From: Demequina aurantiaca
GTDB lineage: Bacteria > Actinomycetota > Actinomycetes > Actinomycetales > Demequinaceae
Length of the DNA stretch: 64,000 bases
Assembly: GCF_000975135.1 (NCBI RefSeq)
Contig: NZ_BBRF01000001.1
Location: forward strand, 1,118,380-1,182,379
Reading direction: 5' to 3'
Each line of letters begins with the position of its first letter. The stretch's first letter is position 1. This document shows positions 42,852 to 52,120 of the stretch, piece after piece. The notes under the pieces were generated by a model. That model made no database searches, was not told the DNA's origin, and saw only the letters and a program-made list of their open reading frames with translations. Both the position numbers and the translations under genes were made by a program.

Positions 42852-43844
42852 GTGCTGATCGCACAGCGTCCTACGCTGACCGAAAAGGTCATTTCGGACA
42901 ACCGTTCGCAGTTCTCCCTCAAGCCGCTCGAGCCGGGCTTCGGCTACACCCTCGGAAACTCACTCCGTCGCACTCTGCTGTCGTCCATTCCGGGCGCAGC
43001 AGTGACGTCGGTTCGTTTTGACGGTGTTCTTCACGAATTCACCACGATCGAAGGTGTGAAGGAAGACGTCACCGAGATCCTCCTCAACCTCAAGAACCTG
43101 GTCGTCTCCTCGGAGAACGACGAGCCAGTCGTGATGTACCTGCGTAAGTCCGGCGCTGGCGCCGTGACTGCCGCTGACATCGCGCCTCCGGCAGGTGTTG
43201 AGATTCACAACCCCGAGCTGCACATCGCCACGCTGAACGCGAAGGCAAAGTTCGAGGTCGAGCTCACCGTCGAGCGTGGACGTGGCTACGTGCCCGCCGC
43301 TCTCAACAAGAGCTACGACGCCGAGATCGGTCAGATCCCGGTCGACTCGATCTACTCGCCTGTTCTCAAGGTGACGTACAACGTGGTTGCGACTCGTGTT
43401 GCACAGCGCACCGACTTTGACGAGCTCATCATCGACGTGGAGACCAAGAACTCCATTTCGGCACGTGACGCGCTCGCCTCGGCCGGCTCGACGTTGGTTG
43501 AACTGTTCTCGCTCGCACGCGGCCTCAACGAGGCAGCAGAGGGCATCGAGATTGGCCCGTCGGACACCGACGAGTCCCTCGAAGAGGACTACAACCAGCC
43601 CATCGAGGAGCTGAACCTTACCCAGCGCTCGTACAACTGCCTCAAGCGCGAGGGCATTCACACCGTGGGAGAGCTCACTGCACGCAGTGAGACCGACCTC
43701 ATGGACATCCGTAACTTTGGTCAGAAGTCGATCACCGAGGTGAAGGAGAAGCTCGCTGAGCTGAACTTCTCTCTCAAGGATGGTGGCGTCGAGTACGACG
43801 GCACCTCCGCGGCTGGTGTGTACTTCTCCGGCAGCGAAGAATAA
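42852..43844 (+). CDS. rpoA: DNA-directed RNA polymerase subunit alpha
   Basis: 330 residues from GTG 42852 (AGGAAAG upstream; the frame opens at 42831 but that part is not conserved). The N-terminal domain includes [37 protein letters not shown], which dimerises and binds beta and beta'. The C-terminal domain (about 250-310) includes [48 protein letters not shown], which binds UP elements and activators. rplQ follows 18 bp later. Confidence 0.98.
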   Translation: MLIAQRPTLTEKVISDNRSQFSLKPLEPGFGYTLGNSLRRTLLSSIPGAAVTSVRFDGVLHEFTTIEGVKEDVTEILLNLKNLVVSSENDEPVVMYLRKSGAGAVTAADIAPPAGVEIHNPELHIATLNAKAKFEVELTVERGRGYVPAALNKSYDAEIGQIPVDSIYSPVLKVTYNVVATRVAQRTDFDELIIDVETKNSISARDALASAGSTLVELFSLARGLNEAAEGIEIGPSDTDESLEEDYNQPIEELNLTQRSYNCLKREGIHTVGELTARSETDLMDIRNFGQKSITEVKEKLAELNFSLKDGGVEYDGTSAAGVYFSGSEE

Positions 43845-43862
43845 TCAAGGAGAACATCCAAC

Positions 43863-44426
43863 ATGCCTACCCCCACTAAGGGCGCCCGCCTAGGCGGCAG
43901 CCCGGCCCACCAGCGTCACATGCTGGCCAACCTTTCGCAAAGCCTCTTTGAGCACGGTCGCATCACGACCACGCTCACCAAGGCAAAGCGCGTTCAGCCT
44001 CACGCTGAGCGTCTGGTGACGTTTGCTAAGCGTGGCGACCTCGCGTCGCGTCGCAAGGTGATGGGAATCATCTCGGACAAGTCCGTGGTGCACACCCTGT
44101 TCACCGAGATTGGCCCCGGCTTCGCGGACCGCGATGGCGGCTACACCCGCATCACCAAGGTTGGTTACCGCAAGGGCGACAACGCTCCCCTCGCAGTGAT
44201 CGAACTCGTTGAGTTCGGTACGCCTGCCAAGAAGGCCGTCTCCAAGGAGGCCGAGAAGGCCACCAAGAAGGCTGCTCCCAAGAAGGCCGCTAAGAAGGAC
44301 GACGACGTCGCTCCCGAGGCTGCACACGCCGATGCTCCCGCCGAGGGTGCAGAGGATGCTGCTGCGCCCGTCGAGGACATCGCAGCGGAGCACGCAGAAG
44401 CTCCCGCTGAGGGCGCCGACAAGTAG
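43863..44426 (+). CDS. rplQ: 50S ribosomal protein L17 with a charged C-terminal tail
   Basis: 187 residues; the L17 core ends near residue 118. [43 protein letters not shown] and [26 protein letters not shown] are diagnostic. The tail (about 122-187) goes from Lys/Ala-rich ([14 protein letters not shown]) to acidic Ala/Glu-rich, as in other actinobacterial L17 proteins. L17 lies at the bottom of the 50S near the tunnel exit. Confidence 0.97.
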   Translation: MPTPTKGARLGGSPAHQRHMLANLSQSLFEHGRITTTLTKAKRVQPHAERLVTFAKRGDLASRRKVMGIISDKSVVHTLFTEIGPGFADRDGGYTRITKVGYRKGDNAPLAVIELVEFGTPAKKAVSKEAEKATKKAAPKKAAKKDDDVAPEAAHADAPAEGAEDAAAPVEDIAAEHAEAPAEGADK

Positions 44427-44475
44427 TAGCGAATTCGTGTGGCGTTAGCCGCATGCTCGTACAAGGCGGATTCTC

Positions 44476-45372
44476 ATGACCGAACTGGACTCCAGTGACG
44501 TCGTGAGGGTCCGCCTTGACTTTTCTTACGACGGTGGCGATTTTCAGGGCTGGGCCGCCCAACCCGAGCTTCGCACCGTCCAGGGTGTCATGGAAGCCGG
44601 CCTCACCCAGGTGATCCGGCGTGTGGGCGCGATCCGCCTCACCGTGGCCGGACGCACCGATGCCGGAGTCCACGCCCGCAACCAGGTCGCGCACTTTGAC
44701 CTACCCCGCGAGGCGTGGGAGCGCTGCGTCAACCGCAGCGTCAAGGACCCGGCACTCGCGCTGCGCTTCAAGCTGTGGAGTGTCCTGCCGATGGACATCG
44801 TGGTCAAGCGCGTGTCACTCGCGCAGCCGGGCTTCGATGCTCGCTTCTCCGCGATAGCGAGGCGATACACGTATCGCATCAGCGACAGATTCGAGACCCG
44901 GGACCCCCTGCGTCGCGGTCACGTGCTGTGGAACCGCAAGGCACTGGATATTGACGCCCTCAACGCCGGTGCGCTGACCGTGACAGGCCTACGCGACTTT
45001 GCTCCCTATTGCCGCCCTCGTGAGTTCGCGACGACCATCCGCGAACTTCACCGCTTCTCGTGGGAGCGGCCCGCCTCGGGACCCGACGAGGGTCTGGTGG
45101 TCGCAACGCTCGAGGCCGATGCCTTCTGCCACTCGATGGTGCGCTCGCTGGTGGGCGCGGTGAAGGACGTGGGTTCCGGCCGGCGCGACCTCGTGTGGCT
45201 GGCATCGCACGACAACTTCAGTGAGCGTTCTCCCGGCATCGCCGTGGTGCCGCCGCATGGGCTGGTGCTTGAGCACGTGGAGTACCCGGACGCTGCCGAG
45301 ATGGCGGCCCGCGCCCAGCTCACCCGCCGTCGCCGCCAGGCGAACGATGCCGCTGACGTGCCCGCTGAATAG
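44476..45372 (+). CDS. truA: tRNA pseudouridine(38-40) synthase TruA
   Basis: 298 residues. The catalytic Asp lies in VAGRTDAGVHARNQVAHFD; other blocks are LDFSYDGGDFQGWAAQPELRTVQGV and FCHSMVRSLVGAVKDVGSGRR. TruA modifies anticodon-stem uridines 38-40. It follows rplQ by 49 bp and is in the usual rplQ-truA-rplM-rpsI order. The C-terminal tail is Arg/Ala-rich. Confidence 0.96.
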   Translation: MTELDSSDVVRVRLDFSYDGGDFQGWAAQPELRTVQGVMEAGLTQVIRRVGAIRLTVAGRTDAGVHARNQVAHFDLPREAWERCVNRSVKDPALALRFKLWSVLPMDIVVKRVSLAQPGFDARFSAIARRYTYRISDRFETRDPLRRGHVLWNRKALDIDALNAGALTVTGLRDFAPYCRPREFATTIRELHRFSWERPASGPDEGLVVATLEADAFCHSMVRSLVGAVKDVGSGRRDLVWLASHDNFSERSPGIAVVPPHGLVLEHVEYPDAAEMAARAQLTRRRRQANDAADVPAE

Positions 45373-45482
45373 CCAGCCACAGCATCGGCCGGCAGTGGGG
45401 TTTTGGTGCGCGTTCAGCGCCTAGAATTGGTGACTCGATAGCAGTTCGTTGCCATCGTGTCGGGACGCGGAATCTACTCAGA

Positions 45483-45512
45483 TTGACCCTTAGGGGATTG
45501 TGCCGGTATGAT
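45483..45512 (+). promoter_or_regulatory. rplM-rpsI promoter
   Basis: TTGACC (45483-45488), 18-nt spacer, TATGAT (45507-45512), in the 265-bp gap between truA and rplM. The leader would be about 120 nt. No terminator after truA was recognised apart from a GCATCGGCC motif at about 45382. Confidence 0.72.
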
Positions 45513-45637
45513 AGATCCTCGTTGTGCGTTCCCCGTGGAATGGTGTAATCCCACTCGCCTTTTCCTAGGACCCGCCGACCGAAAACTTGCGGTAATTCGT
45601 TACCGCCCCCTCAGATCAGATAAGAGAAGGCTTTCAA

Positions 45638-46081
45638 GTGCGCACGTATTCTCCCAAGCCGGGTGACGTCACCAAGAACTGGTACGTCATCGACGCTACT
45701 GACGTGGTCCTCGGTCGTCTGGCCTCCCAGGCCGCTTCGCTGCTCCGCGGCAAGCACAAGGCGACTTTTGCTCCCCACGTTGACTCCGGTGACTTTGTCA
45801 TCGTCATCAATGCTTCAAAGGTGGCCCTCTCGGGCGCCAAGCTCACCGACAAGATGGTGTACCGCCACTCGGGCTTCCCGGGCGGCCTCAGCGCCGTCCC
45901 GATCGGCGAGCTCCTTGAGAAGAACCCGCAGCGCGTGATCGAGAACGCGGTGAAGGGCATGCTGCCTCGCACCAAGCTCGGTGCCGAGCAGCTCACCAAG
46001 CTCAAGGTCTACGCAGGCTCCGACCACCCCCACGCCGCGCAGCAGCCGCAGGCGTTCGAGATTTCCCAGGTCGCGCAGTAG
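45638..46081 (+). CDS. rplM: 50S ribosomal protein L13
   Basis: 147 residues from GTG 45638 with GAGAAGG upstream. [30 protein letters not shown] and the block [41 protein letters not shown] are typical. L13 is an early-assembly 50S protein, paired with rpsI in most bacteria (23 bp apart here). Confidence 0.97.
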   Translation: MRTYSPKPGDVTKNWYVIDATDVVLGRLASQAASLLRGKHKATFAPHVDSGDFVIVINASKVALSGAKLTDKMVYRHSGFPGGLSAVPIGELLEKNPQRVIENAVKGMLPRTKLGAEQLTKLKVYAGSDHPHAAQQPQAFEISQVAQ

Positions 46082-46103
46082 CGCGGAGAAGAAGGACTGA
46101 CTA

Positions 46104-46610
46104 GTGGCAGATGTGACGACGACTGACGTCGAGACCGAAAACGTGACCGACACCGAGGCAGACGCGCCTACCGAGTACACCTCGGAATCCGCGCCCGAGC
46201 GCGGCAAGGGCACGTCCAACGTGGCACCTGGCGCCGGCCTTGGCCGTCGCAAGCAGGCCATCGCTCGTGTTCGCCTGGTTCCTGGAACCGGCAACTGGAC
46301 GATCAACGGCCGCGACCTCGCAAACTACTTCCCCAACAAGGTGCACCAGCAGATCGCGAACTCGCCGTTCGCGCTGCTCGACATCGAGGGCAAGTTTGAC
46401 GTGCACGCACGCATCACCGGTGGTGGCCCCTCGGGTCAGGCCGGTGCGCTTCGCCTTGGCGTCGCACGCGCGCTCAACGAGATCGACGAAGAGACGAACC
46501 GCGCCGCCCTCAAGAAGGCTGGCTTCCTGACTCGCGACGCACGCGTCGTCGAGCGCAAGAAGGCCGGACTCAAGAAGGCACGTCGCGCACCTCAGTACTC
46601 GAAGCGCTAG
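46104..46610 (+). CDS. rpsI: 30S ribosomal protein S9
   Basis: 168 residues. The first 45 or so are an acidic Thr/Glu-rich extension common in actinobacteria. The core begins [34 protein letters not shown], and the C-terminus [12 protein letters not shown] reaches the P-site tRNA. GTG start with GAAGGA upstream. glmM follows 10 bp later. Confidence 0.97.
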   Translation: MADVTTTDVETENVTDTEADAPTEYTSESAPERGKGTSNVAPGAGLGRRKQAIARVRLVPGTGNWTINGRDLANYFPNKVHQQIANSPFALLDIEGKFDVHARITGGGPSGQAGALRLGVARALNEIDEETNRAALKKAGFLTRDARVVERKKAGLKKARRAPQYSKR

Positions 46611-46620
46611 CCTCGAGCGC

Positions 46621-47982
46621 ATGCCGCGCTTATTCGGAACCGACGGTGTTCGCGGGCTCGCGAACCGCGATATCACCGCCGAACTTGCTGTTGACCTCGC
46701 CGTCGCTGCCGCCCACGTGTTGGCGCAGCGCGGCGAGTTCTCCGGGCACCGTCCCCGCGCCGTCGTCGGCCGCGATACGCGTGTGTCCGGGCAGTTCCTC
46801 AGCGCTGCAGTAAGCGCAGGGCTCGCGTCGGCCGGCATTGACGTGCTGGACGTGGGCGTCCTGCCCACCCCCGGCATCGCCCACGTGACGGCAGCGATGG
46901 ACGCCGATATCGGCGTCGTCATCTCCGCCTCCCACAACCCGATGCCCGACAACGGCATCAAGTTTTTTGCGCGCGGCGGGCACAAGCTCGACGACGCCGT
47001 CGAGGAGACCATCGAAGCCCAATTGGGCGAGAGTTGGGAACGTCCTCTCGGCGCTGACGTCGGCACCATCTCAGACGCCTCGGCCATGAGCGAGCGCTAC
47101 GTCAACCACCTCGTGGGTGCCGTGGCGACCTTCGCAGGCGAAGCACACCCGCTCACCGGGGTCTCAATGGTGGTGGATGCGGCGCACGGCGCGGCGAGCG
47201 TGGTCGGAGCCGCGGCACTGACGGCCGCCGGCGCGGTGGTGCACCTCATTAACGCCTCTCCCGATGGTCACAACATCAACGACGGCGTGGGCTCCACGCA
47301 TCTCGGACCGCTCCAGGCCGCGGTGAAGGAGCATGGCGCGGACATGGGCGTTGCCTTTGACGGCGATGCGGACCGCTGCCTTGCCGTCGACCACGAGGGC
47401 GAGATCGTGAATGGCGACGCCATCATGGGCTTGCTCGCACTTGCCATGAACTCCAAGGGTTCGCTCTATCACAGCACGCTGGTGGCCACCGTGATGAGCA
47501 ACCTCGGCCTCCACCGCGCGATGCGCGACGCAGGTATTGACATCGTCGAGAGCGCGGTGGGTGACCGCTACGTGCTCGAGGCAATGCGAGAGGGTGGCTT
47601 CACCCTGGGCGGAGAGCAGTCCGGCCACATCATTGTGTCGGACTATTCGACGACCGGCGACGGCGTCCTGACGGCACTCCTGCTTGGGGCGCAGGTCAAG
47701 GCGGCCGGTTCGCTGCGTGACCAGTGCGCCACCATCCACGTCCTCCCGCAGGTGCTCATCAACGTGCCCGGCGCGGATCGCTCCAAGGTCAACACCGACG
47801 TCCCACTTCAGAATGCGGTCGCCGCTGCCCGCAAGGAGCTTGGCGACGACGGTCGGGTGCTGTTGCGCTCATCGGGCACCGAGCCCTTGGTGCGCGTCAT
47901 GGTCGAGGCGAGCACAAAAGAGGACGCAAAGCGTCACGCGGACGCCCTCGCGGCGGTTGTTGCTGACAGACTGTGTTCGTGA
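46621..47982 (+). CDS. glmM: Phosphoglucosamine mutase
   Basis: 453 residues. The catalytic phosphoserine is in [19 protein letters not shown]; Mg ligands are in [14 protein letters not shown]; the sugar-binding GGEQSGHII and the C-terminal phosphate-binding [15 protein letters not shown] are intact. It converts glucosamine-6-P to glucosamine-1-P for UDP-GlcNAc and peptidoglycan. It acts one step after GlmS (52121). It overlaps the DedA-family gene. Confidence 0.97.
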   Translation: MPRLFGTDGVRGLANRDITAELAVDLAVAAAHVLAQRGEFSGHRPRAVVGRDTRVSGQFLSAAVSAGLASAGIDVLDVGVLPTPGIAHVTAAMDADIGVVISASHNPMPDNGIKFFARGGHKLDDAVEETIEAQLGESWERPLGADVGTISDASAMSERYVNHLVGAVATFAGEAHPLTGVSMVVDAAHGAASVVGAAALTAAGAVVHLINASPDGHNINDGVGSTHLGPLQAAVKEHGADMGVAFDGDADRCLAVDHEGEIVNGDAIMGLLALAMNSKGSLYHSTLVATVMSNLGLHRAMRDAGIDIVESAVGDRYVLEAMREGGFTLGGEQSGHIIVSDYSTTGDGVLTALLLGAQVKAAGSLRDQCATIHVLPQVLINVPGADRSKVNTDVPLQNAVAAARKELGDDGRVLLRSSGTEPLVRVMVEASTKEDAKRHADALAAVVADRLCS

Positions 47983-48698
47983 ACAACTTCTGGGATACCA
48001 TCACCGGATTCTCCGGCCAGCTCGAAGAGTGGATTCTTCAGCTCACTGATTCGCTCTGGATCTACCCCTGGATGTACATCCTCTCGGTTATCGACGGGTT
48101 CTTTCCGGTCGTGCCGTCGGAGTCAGTCATCATCGCATCGGCCACTGCGTGGGCGCAGACGGACCTACCTTGGCTTCCGGGAATCTGGCTCGCGGCTGCT
48201 GCGGGTGCATGGTGCGGTGACCAGATCGCCTACGGTATTGGCCGCCTGTTTGACGTCACGAAATGGAAGATGTTCAACAGCGAGAAGGGCAAGGCCTCCC
48301 TCGCGTGGGCCGATTCCGCGCTTGAGAAGCGTGGATCGACCTTCATCATTGCGGCCCGGTTCATCCCCATGGGCCGGGTCATCGCAAACATCTCCGCCGG
48401 AGCCCTGCGCTACCCCCACCGTCGTTTCATGGGCGTGGACGCGATTGGCGCATTGATCTGGGCCACGTACTCGGTGGTTCTCGGCATCTTCACCGGGTCG
48501 CTCTTTAGCGACAACCTGGTGCTGTCGATCGTGGTTGGAGTGGTCGCCGGAGTGCTGATGGGCTTCGTCATTGACCGGGTCATGCAGAAGATCGGCTTCA
48601 GCCCTCCGGACGTCCCCGACCTCTCAAAGGAAGTTGATGCGCCCGCCGACGACGGCGACAAGAATGACGCCGCCAGCGACGGACGCGACAACTCCTAG
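47979..48698 (+). CDS. DedA family (SNARE-associated/VTT domain) membrane protein
   Basis: 239 residues from GTG 47979, which overlaps the glmM stop as GTGA; GTG 47973 is an alternative. The VTT/DedA core has [19 protein letters not shown], an [15 protein letters not shown] segment and [39 protein letters not shown] sequence with the conserved Arg and the reentrant FIPMGR motif. Several helices follow, then an acidic tail. Family members are proton-dependent lipid (undecaprenyl-phosphate or phosphatidylethanolamine) transporters; which lipid is unknown. It converges on the MFS gene with 4 bp between stops. Confidence 0.88.
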   Translation: MNNFWDTITGFSGQLEEWILQLTDSLWIYPWMYILSVIDGFFPVVPSESVIIASATAWAQTDLPWLPGIWLAAAAGAWCGDQIAYGIGRLFDVTKWKMFNSEKGKASLAWADSALEKRGSTFIIAARFIPMGRVIANISAGALRYPHRRFMGVDAIGALIWATYSVVLGIFTGSLFSDNLVLSIVVGVVAGVLMGFVIDRVMQKIGFSPPDVPDLSKEVDAPADDGDKNDAASDGRDNS

Positions 48699-48702
48699 CG
48701 GA

Positions 48703-50238
48703 CTAGGCGCCCTGCTTCACCTCGGCTGATGAACTCGCCGATGCGCCCCTCGGGGCCGCGTCGACCTGAGGCACAGCGTCCCCGTTCTTGAGCATGTGCG
48801 CGGGCTTGACGAAGAAGTACGCCAGGACGGCGCCCAGGACCAGAACGATGGCCGGCAGGTAGAGCGTCTGGCCCATGGCCGTGCTGAACCCGTCCTTGAG
48901 AGCGTCGGGAAGTTCCCCGAGTGCCGCGCCACCGCCTTCCGCACCGCCGGAGGCGGCCGGAAGGTTCGCTGCGATCCGGTTAGCCAACAGGGTCGCGATA
49001 GCTGCCGAGCCGAGCACGGCCCCCACCTGGCGCGTGGTGTTGTAGACGCCCGACCCCGCACCCGCGGCATTCATTGGCAGGTTGCGGGTGGCCGTCGAGG
49101 AGATGGGGCCCCACATGAACGCGCTGCCGATTCCCAGGATCGTCGGCGGGATGAGCAGCAGTCCGATTGACATGGTGGGGGTGAACATCACTGCGGTCAG
49201 CCACAGCGAGAAGGCGGTGACCAGCATGCCGGGCACCACCAGGTAGCGCGGGTGAACCGTGTCGGTGAGCTTTCCAGCCAGACGTGCGAGCACGAGCGTC
49301 ATCAGCGCGGTGGGAACCGTCATGAGCGCCGTTTGGGTGGGACTGAGCCCACGTACCACCTGGTAGAAGTACACCATGGGGATGAACATGGACGTGATGG
49401 CGAAACCTACGGTGCTGATCGTCCCGTTGGCGAGGGAGAAATTGCGATCCCTGAAGAGTTTGAGCGGGAGGAGCGGCTCGTTCTTGTTGATCTTCTGCCA
49501 CCAAATGAACAGCGCGATGACGACCAGGCCGCCGATGATGGACGCCCAGACCCACCCATTCCAGTCGTTGTCGGTGCCCTCTTGAAGGCCAAAGACGAGC
49601 AGGAACATACCGACGGAGGACAACGCGATGCCGAGCCAGTCCATCTTGTGGACGTGGGTCTCGAGGTTGGGGACCAGGCGCCACGCGAGCACGAAGGCGA
49701 TGATGCCGATGGGCACGTTGACGAAGAAGATCCACTCCCAGCCAGGGCCGTCGACGAGCACGCCGCCGAGCAGTGGACCGATGAGTGTGGCGACGCCAGC
49801 GGTTGCACCCCACAGCGCCATGGCGGTGCCGCGCTTGTTCGGGGCAAAGGTGCGCGTGATGACCGCCATGGTCTGCGGGGTCATCAGCGCGGCTCCGAGT
49901 CCCTGAACGGCGCGCGCCGCGATCAGGTTGCCGATGCCGGAGCCAGGGAGGGTGTCCGCAAACCCGCACCACAACGAGGCCATCGTGAAGATGGTGAGCC
50001 CGACGAGGTAGATCCGCTTGGGCCCGAACATGTCGCCGAGCCGCCCAGTCACGAGAAGCGGCACCGCATAGGTCAGCAGATAGGCACTCGTGACCCAGAT
50101 GACGCCGGTGGTCGTCGTGTCCAGACCCTGCTGAATTGAGGGGTTGGCGACGGCCACGATGGTGGTGTCGATCAGGATCATAAAGAACCCAACGACAAGC
50201 GCCCACAGCGCTGGCCACGGGCTTCGAGTTTCAGTCAC
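48703..50238 (-). CDS. MFS transporter, DHA2 (EmrB/QacA-type) drug exporter
   Basis: 511 residues with 14 membrane helices. Motif A reads VTGRLGDMFGPKRIYLVGL between helices 2 and 3; the antiporter region includes GPLLGGVLVDGPGWEWIFFVNVPIG. DHA2 members exchange protons for cationic drugs or other compounds. GTG start with AAGGAAG upstream. It lies 48 bp downstream of a padR gene, so regulator and pump are probably one operon induced by a pump substrate. Confidence 0.92.
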   Translation of the reverse strand: MTETRSPWPALWALVVGFFMILIDTTIVAVANPSIQQGLDTTTTGVIWVTSAYLLTYAVPLLVTGRLGDMFGPKRIYLVGLTIFTMASLWCGFADTLPGSGIGNLIAARAVQGLGAALMTPQTMAVITRTFAPNKRGTAMALWGATAGVATLIGPLLGGVLVDGPGWEWIFFVNVPIGIIAFVLAWRLVPNLETHVHKMDWLGIALSSVGMFLLVFGLQEGTDNDWNGWVWASIIGGLVVIALFIWWQKINKNEPLLPLKLFRDRNFSLANGTISTVGFAITSMFIPMVYFYQVVRGLSPTQTALMTVPTALMTLVLARLAGKLTDTVHPRYLVVPGMLVTAFSLWLTAVMFTPTMSIGLLLIPPTILGIGSAFMWGPISSTATRNLPMNAAGAGSGVYNTTRQVGAVLGSAAIATLLANRIAANLPAASGGAEGGGAALGELPDALKDGFSTAMGQTLYLPAIVLVLGAVLAYFFVKPAHMLKNGDAVPQVDAAPRGASASSSAEVKQGA

Positions 50239-50286
50239 GTGTATCTTCCTTAGGTTGCCAGCGTGCGAGCACGCGGGGGAGGGTTG

Positions 50287-50913
50287 TCAGTCGTTGAGGG
50301 GGTCGCCGCTGGTGGGTGTACCGCGGAGGGAGTCGGGCCGCGGCTCTTCCCAGTCGAGTGTGCCGGCGTCGAGTTCGCCGATCACGGATTCGACCCAGGT
50401 GATCTCGGCATCGAGTTGCGCGACGAGGAACTCGCTGTCGAGTTTCCAGCGGCGCGGCACTCCTCGGGACCGCGCCGCGGCGACCTCGGAGGCGACGTCG
50501 GACCGTTCGGCCTCGAGTCGCTCGAGCCGCTGCGCGAGAAGTCCACGGAATGTGCCGCCGGACAAGTTGTGTGCCTCGCCGATGGCGACGGGAAAGAGGG
50601 CATATTCGTTGACCGGCGCCCGCAGCAACTCCGCTACTCGCGTATCAAGCTTTTCGCGCCCCAGGTCCGTGATCGCGTAGACAGTACGTTCGGGACGGTT
50701 TCCTGCGCGTTCGGTGCCGACGGACTCGGCCAGGCCGCTATCGACCAGTCGATCGATCGTGTGATAGAGGCTGCCGGGGCGGACCTTGACAATGCGCTGC
50801 TCGCCGCGGGCTATCAGCAGTTGGTACATCTCGTACGGGTGCATGGGCCGCTCGACGAGGAGCGCGAGAGTCACGACGCCCAAGGGGCCGAGGGCAGAGG
50901 CGGGCTTTCCCAT
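50287..50913 (-). CDS. PadR family transcriptional regulator
   Basis: 208 residues. A winged helix-turn-helix (about 8-85) reads LGVVTLALLVERPMHPYEMYQLLIARGEQRIVKVRPGSLYHTIDRLVDSGLAE in consecutive parts, and a C-terminal helical dimerisation domain (Vir_act_alpha_C type, about 95-190) ends with TWVESVIGELDAG. PadR proteins repress adjacent transporter genes and release DNA on binding a ligand. It is the first gene of the padR-MFS operon, behind the promoter at 50947-50975. Confidence 0.92.
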   Translation of the reverse strand: MGKPASALGPLGVVTLALLVERPMHPYEMYQLLIARGEQRIVKVRPGSLYHTIDRLVDSGLAESVGTERAGNRPERTVYAITDLGREKLDTRVAELLRAPVNEYALFPVAIGEAHNLSGGTFRGLLAQRLERLEAERSDVASEVAAARSRGVPRRWKLDSEFLVAQLDAEITWVESVIGELDAGTLDWEEPRPDSLRGTPTSGDPLND

Positions 50914-50946
50914 TCAGACGTGCTCCATCCTGATTATTCCACGCCG

Positions 50947-50975
50947 AGTATATGCACGGAGTGGAGTGGTGGCAA
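50947..50975 (-). promoter_or_regulatory. Promoter of the padR-MFS operon
   Basis: On the minus strand: TTGCCA (50970-50975), 17-nt spacer, TATACT (50947-50952). The spacer contains two direct CCACTC units, a possible part of the repressor site. The start codon is 34 nt downstream of the -10 box. Confidence 0.68.
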
Positions 50976-51039
50976 GACACGAGGGTGGGCCAGCAACGCT
51001 GGTCCGGGCGTGCGGCACGGCCCTTGTCGGGGCGCTCGG

Positions 51040-51984
51040 CTAGAGCTTGCGCAGTTGGACGGACTCGACCTGGTGGTCGGCGCCCTTGTCCAGGATGATC
51101 GTGGCGCGTGAACGCGTGGGGGCGATGTTCTTCTCAAGATTGGGTGCGTTGATGGAGTCCCAGATCTGGCCTGCGCGCTCGCGAGCCTCCTCGTCGCTCA
51201 ACGTCGAGTACGAGTGGAAGTAGGAGTCGGGCTGCGAGAACGCAGTCTCACGCAGCGTGAGGAAGCGGTCGATGTACCAGCGCCGCACGTCGGACTGCTT
51301 GGCATCAACGTAGATCGACACGTCAAAGAAGTCGCTCACCGCGAAGGATGCGGCACCGGGGGTGCGGGGGATAGCGGGCTGCAGCACGTTCAGGCCCTCG
51401 ACGATCAGCACTTCGGGCTGCCTGACACTCACGACCTTGCCGGGAACGATGTCGTAGGTCAGGTGCGAGTACACCGGCGCCTCGACGACGGGCTCGCCCG
51501 ACTTCACTGCCGCGACGAACCGGTGGAGGGCACGGCGGTCGTACGACTCGGGGAAGCCCTTGCGCTCCAAGAGCCCACGCTTGCGGAGCGTCTCATTGGG
51601 GAGAAGGAAGCCATCCGTGGTGACGAGTTCAACGTGGGGTGAGTGGGGCCAACGGGCCATCAGTTCCCGCAATACGCGCGCGGTCGTAGACTTGCCCACC
51701 GCCACGGACCCCGCGACGCCAATGACATATGGCGTGCGCGATGCGCGCTCGCCCAGGAAGCTACTGGAGGCGTCGTGCAGGTGGCCCACCGCCTCCGAAT
51801 AGAGGTCTAAGAGGCGCGACAACGGCCGGTAGATCTGGTCGACCTCCGCGAGGTCGATGGGGTCTCCCAAGCCACGCACCCTGGCGATGTCACGCTCCGT
51901 CAGCGGCAGCGGCGTGGAGCGGGCCAAAGCAGCCCATTCGTCCCGGGGAAGGGTGATGAACGGACTGGCAGCGCTATCGGTCAC
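51040..51984 (-). CDS. coaA: Pantothenate kinase type I
   Basis: 314 residues from GTG 51984; the frame stays open to a TTG at 52008. P-loop [17 protein letters not shown], then [27 protein letters not shown] and the substrate lid [11 protein letters not shown] are type I PanK features. It phosphorylates pantothenate in the first step of CoA synthesis. CACAAT lies 6 nt before the GTG, a possible -10 for a leaderless mRNA. It is divergent from glmS. Confidence 0.94.
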   Translation of the reverse strand: MTDSAASPFITLPRDEWAALARSTPLPLTERDIARVRGLGDPIDLAEVDQIYRPLSRLLDLYSEAVGHLHDASSSFLGERASRTPYVIGVAGSVAVGKSTTARVLRELMARWPHSPHVELVTTDGFLLPNETLRKRGLLERKGFPESYDRRALHRFVAAVKSGEPVVEAPVYSHLTYDIVPGKVVSVRQPEVLIVEGLNVLQPAIPRTPGAASFAVSDFFDVSIYVDAKQSDVRRWYIDRFLTLRETAFSQPDSYFHSYSTLSDEEARERAGQIWDSINAPNLEKNIAPTRSRATIILDKGADHQVESVQLRKL

Positions 51985-52120
51985 GCGTCCATTGTGTCGC
52001 ACGCCCAACCACGCGCGTAACCGAGGTCAAAAAAGCACCTGAACCGCGGCATCGGCCGGCGTGGTGGGGCACGGTTCACACGTCCCTGCCAGGGGCGCCT
52101 CTCCCAGTAGACTCATGCCC

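Noticed and set aside
48980-50218. A 412-codon minus-strand frame and an 887-bp plus-strand frame (49252-50139) over the MFS gene
   Set aside because: Both are out-of-frame copies of a clear 14-helix transporter; the sequences are Arg/His-rich and have no membrane helices or motifs.
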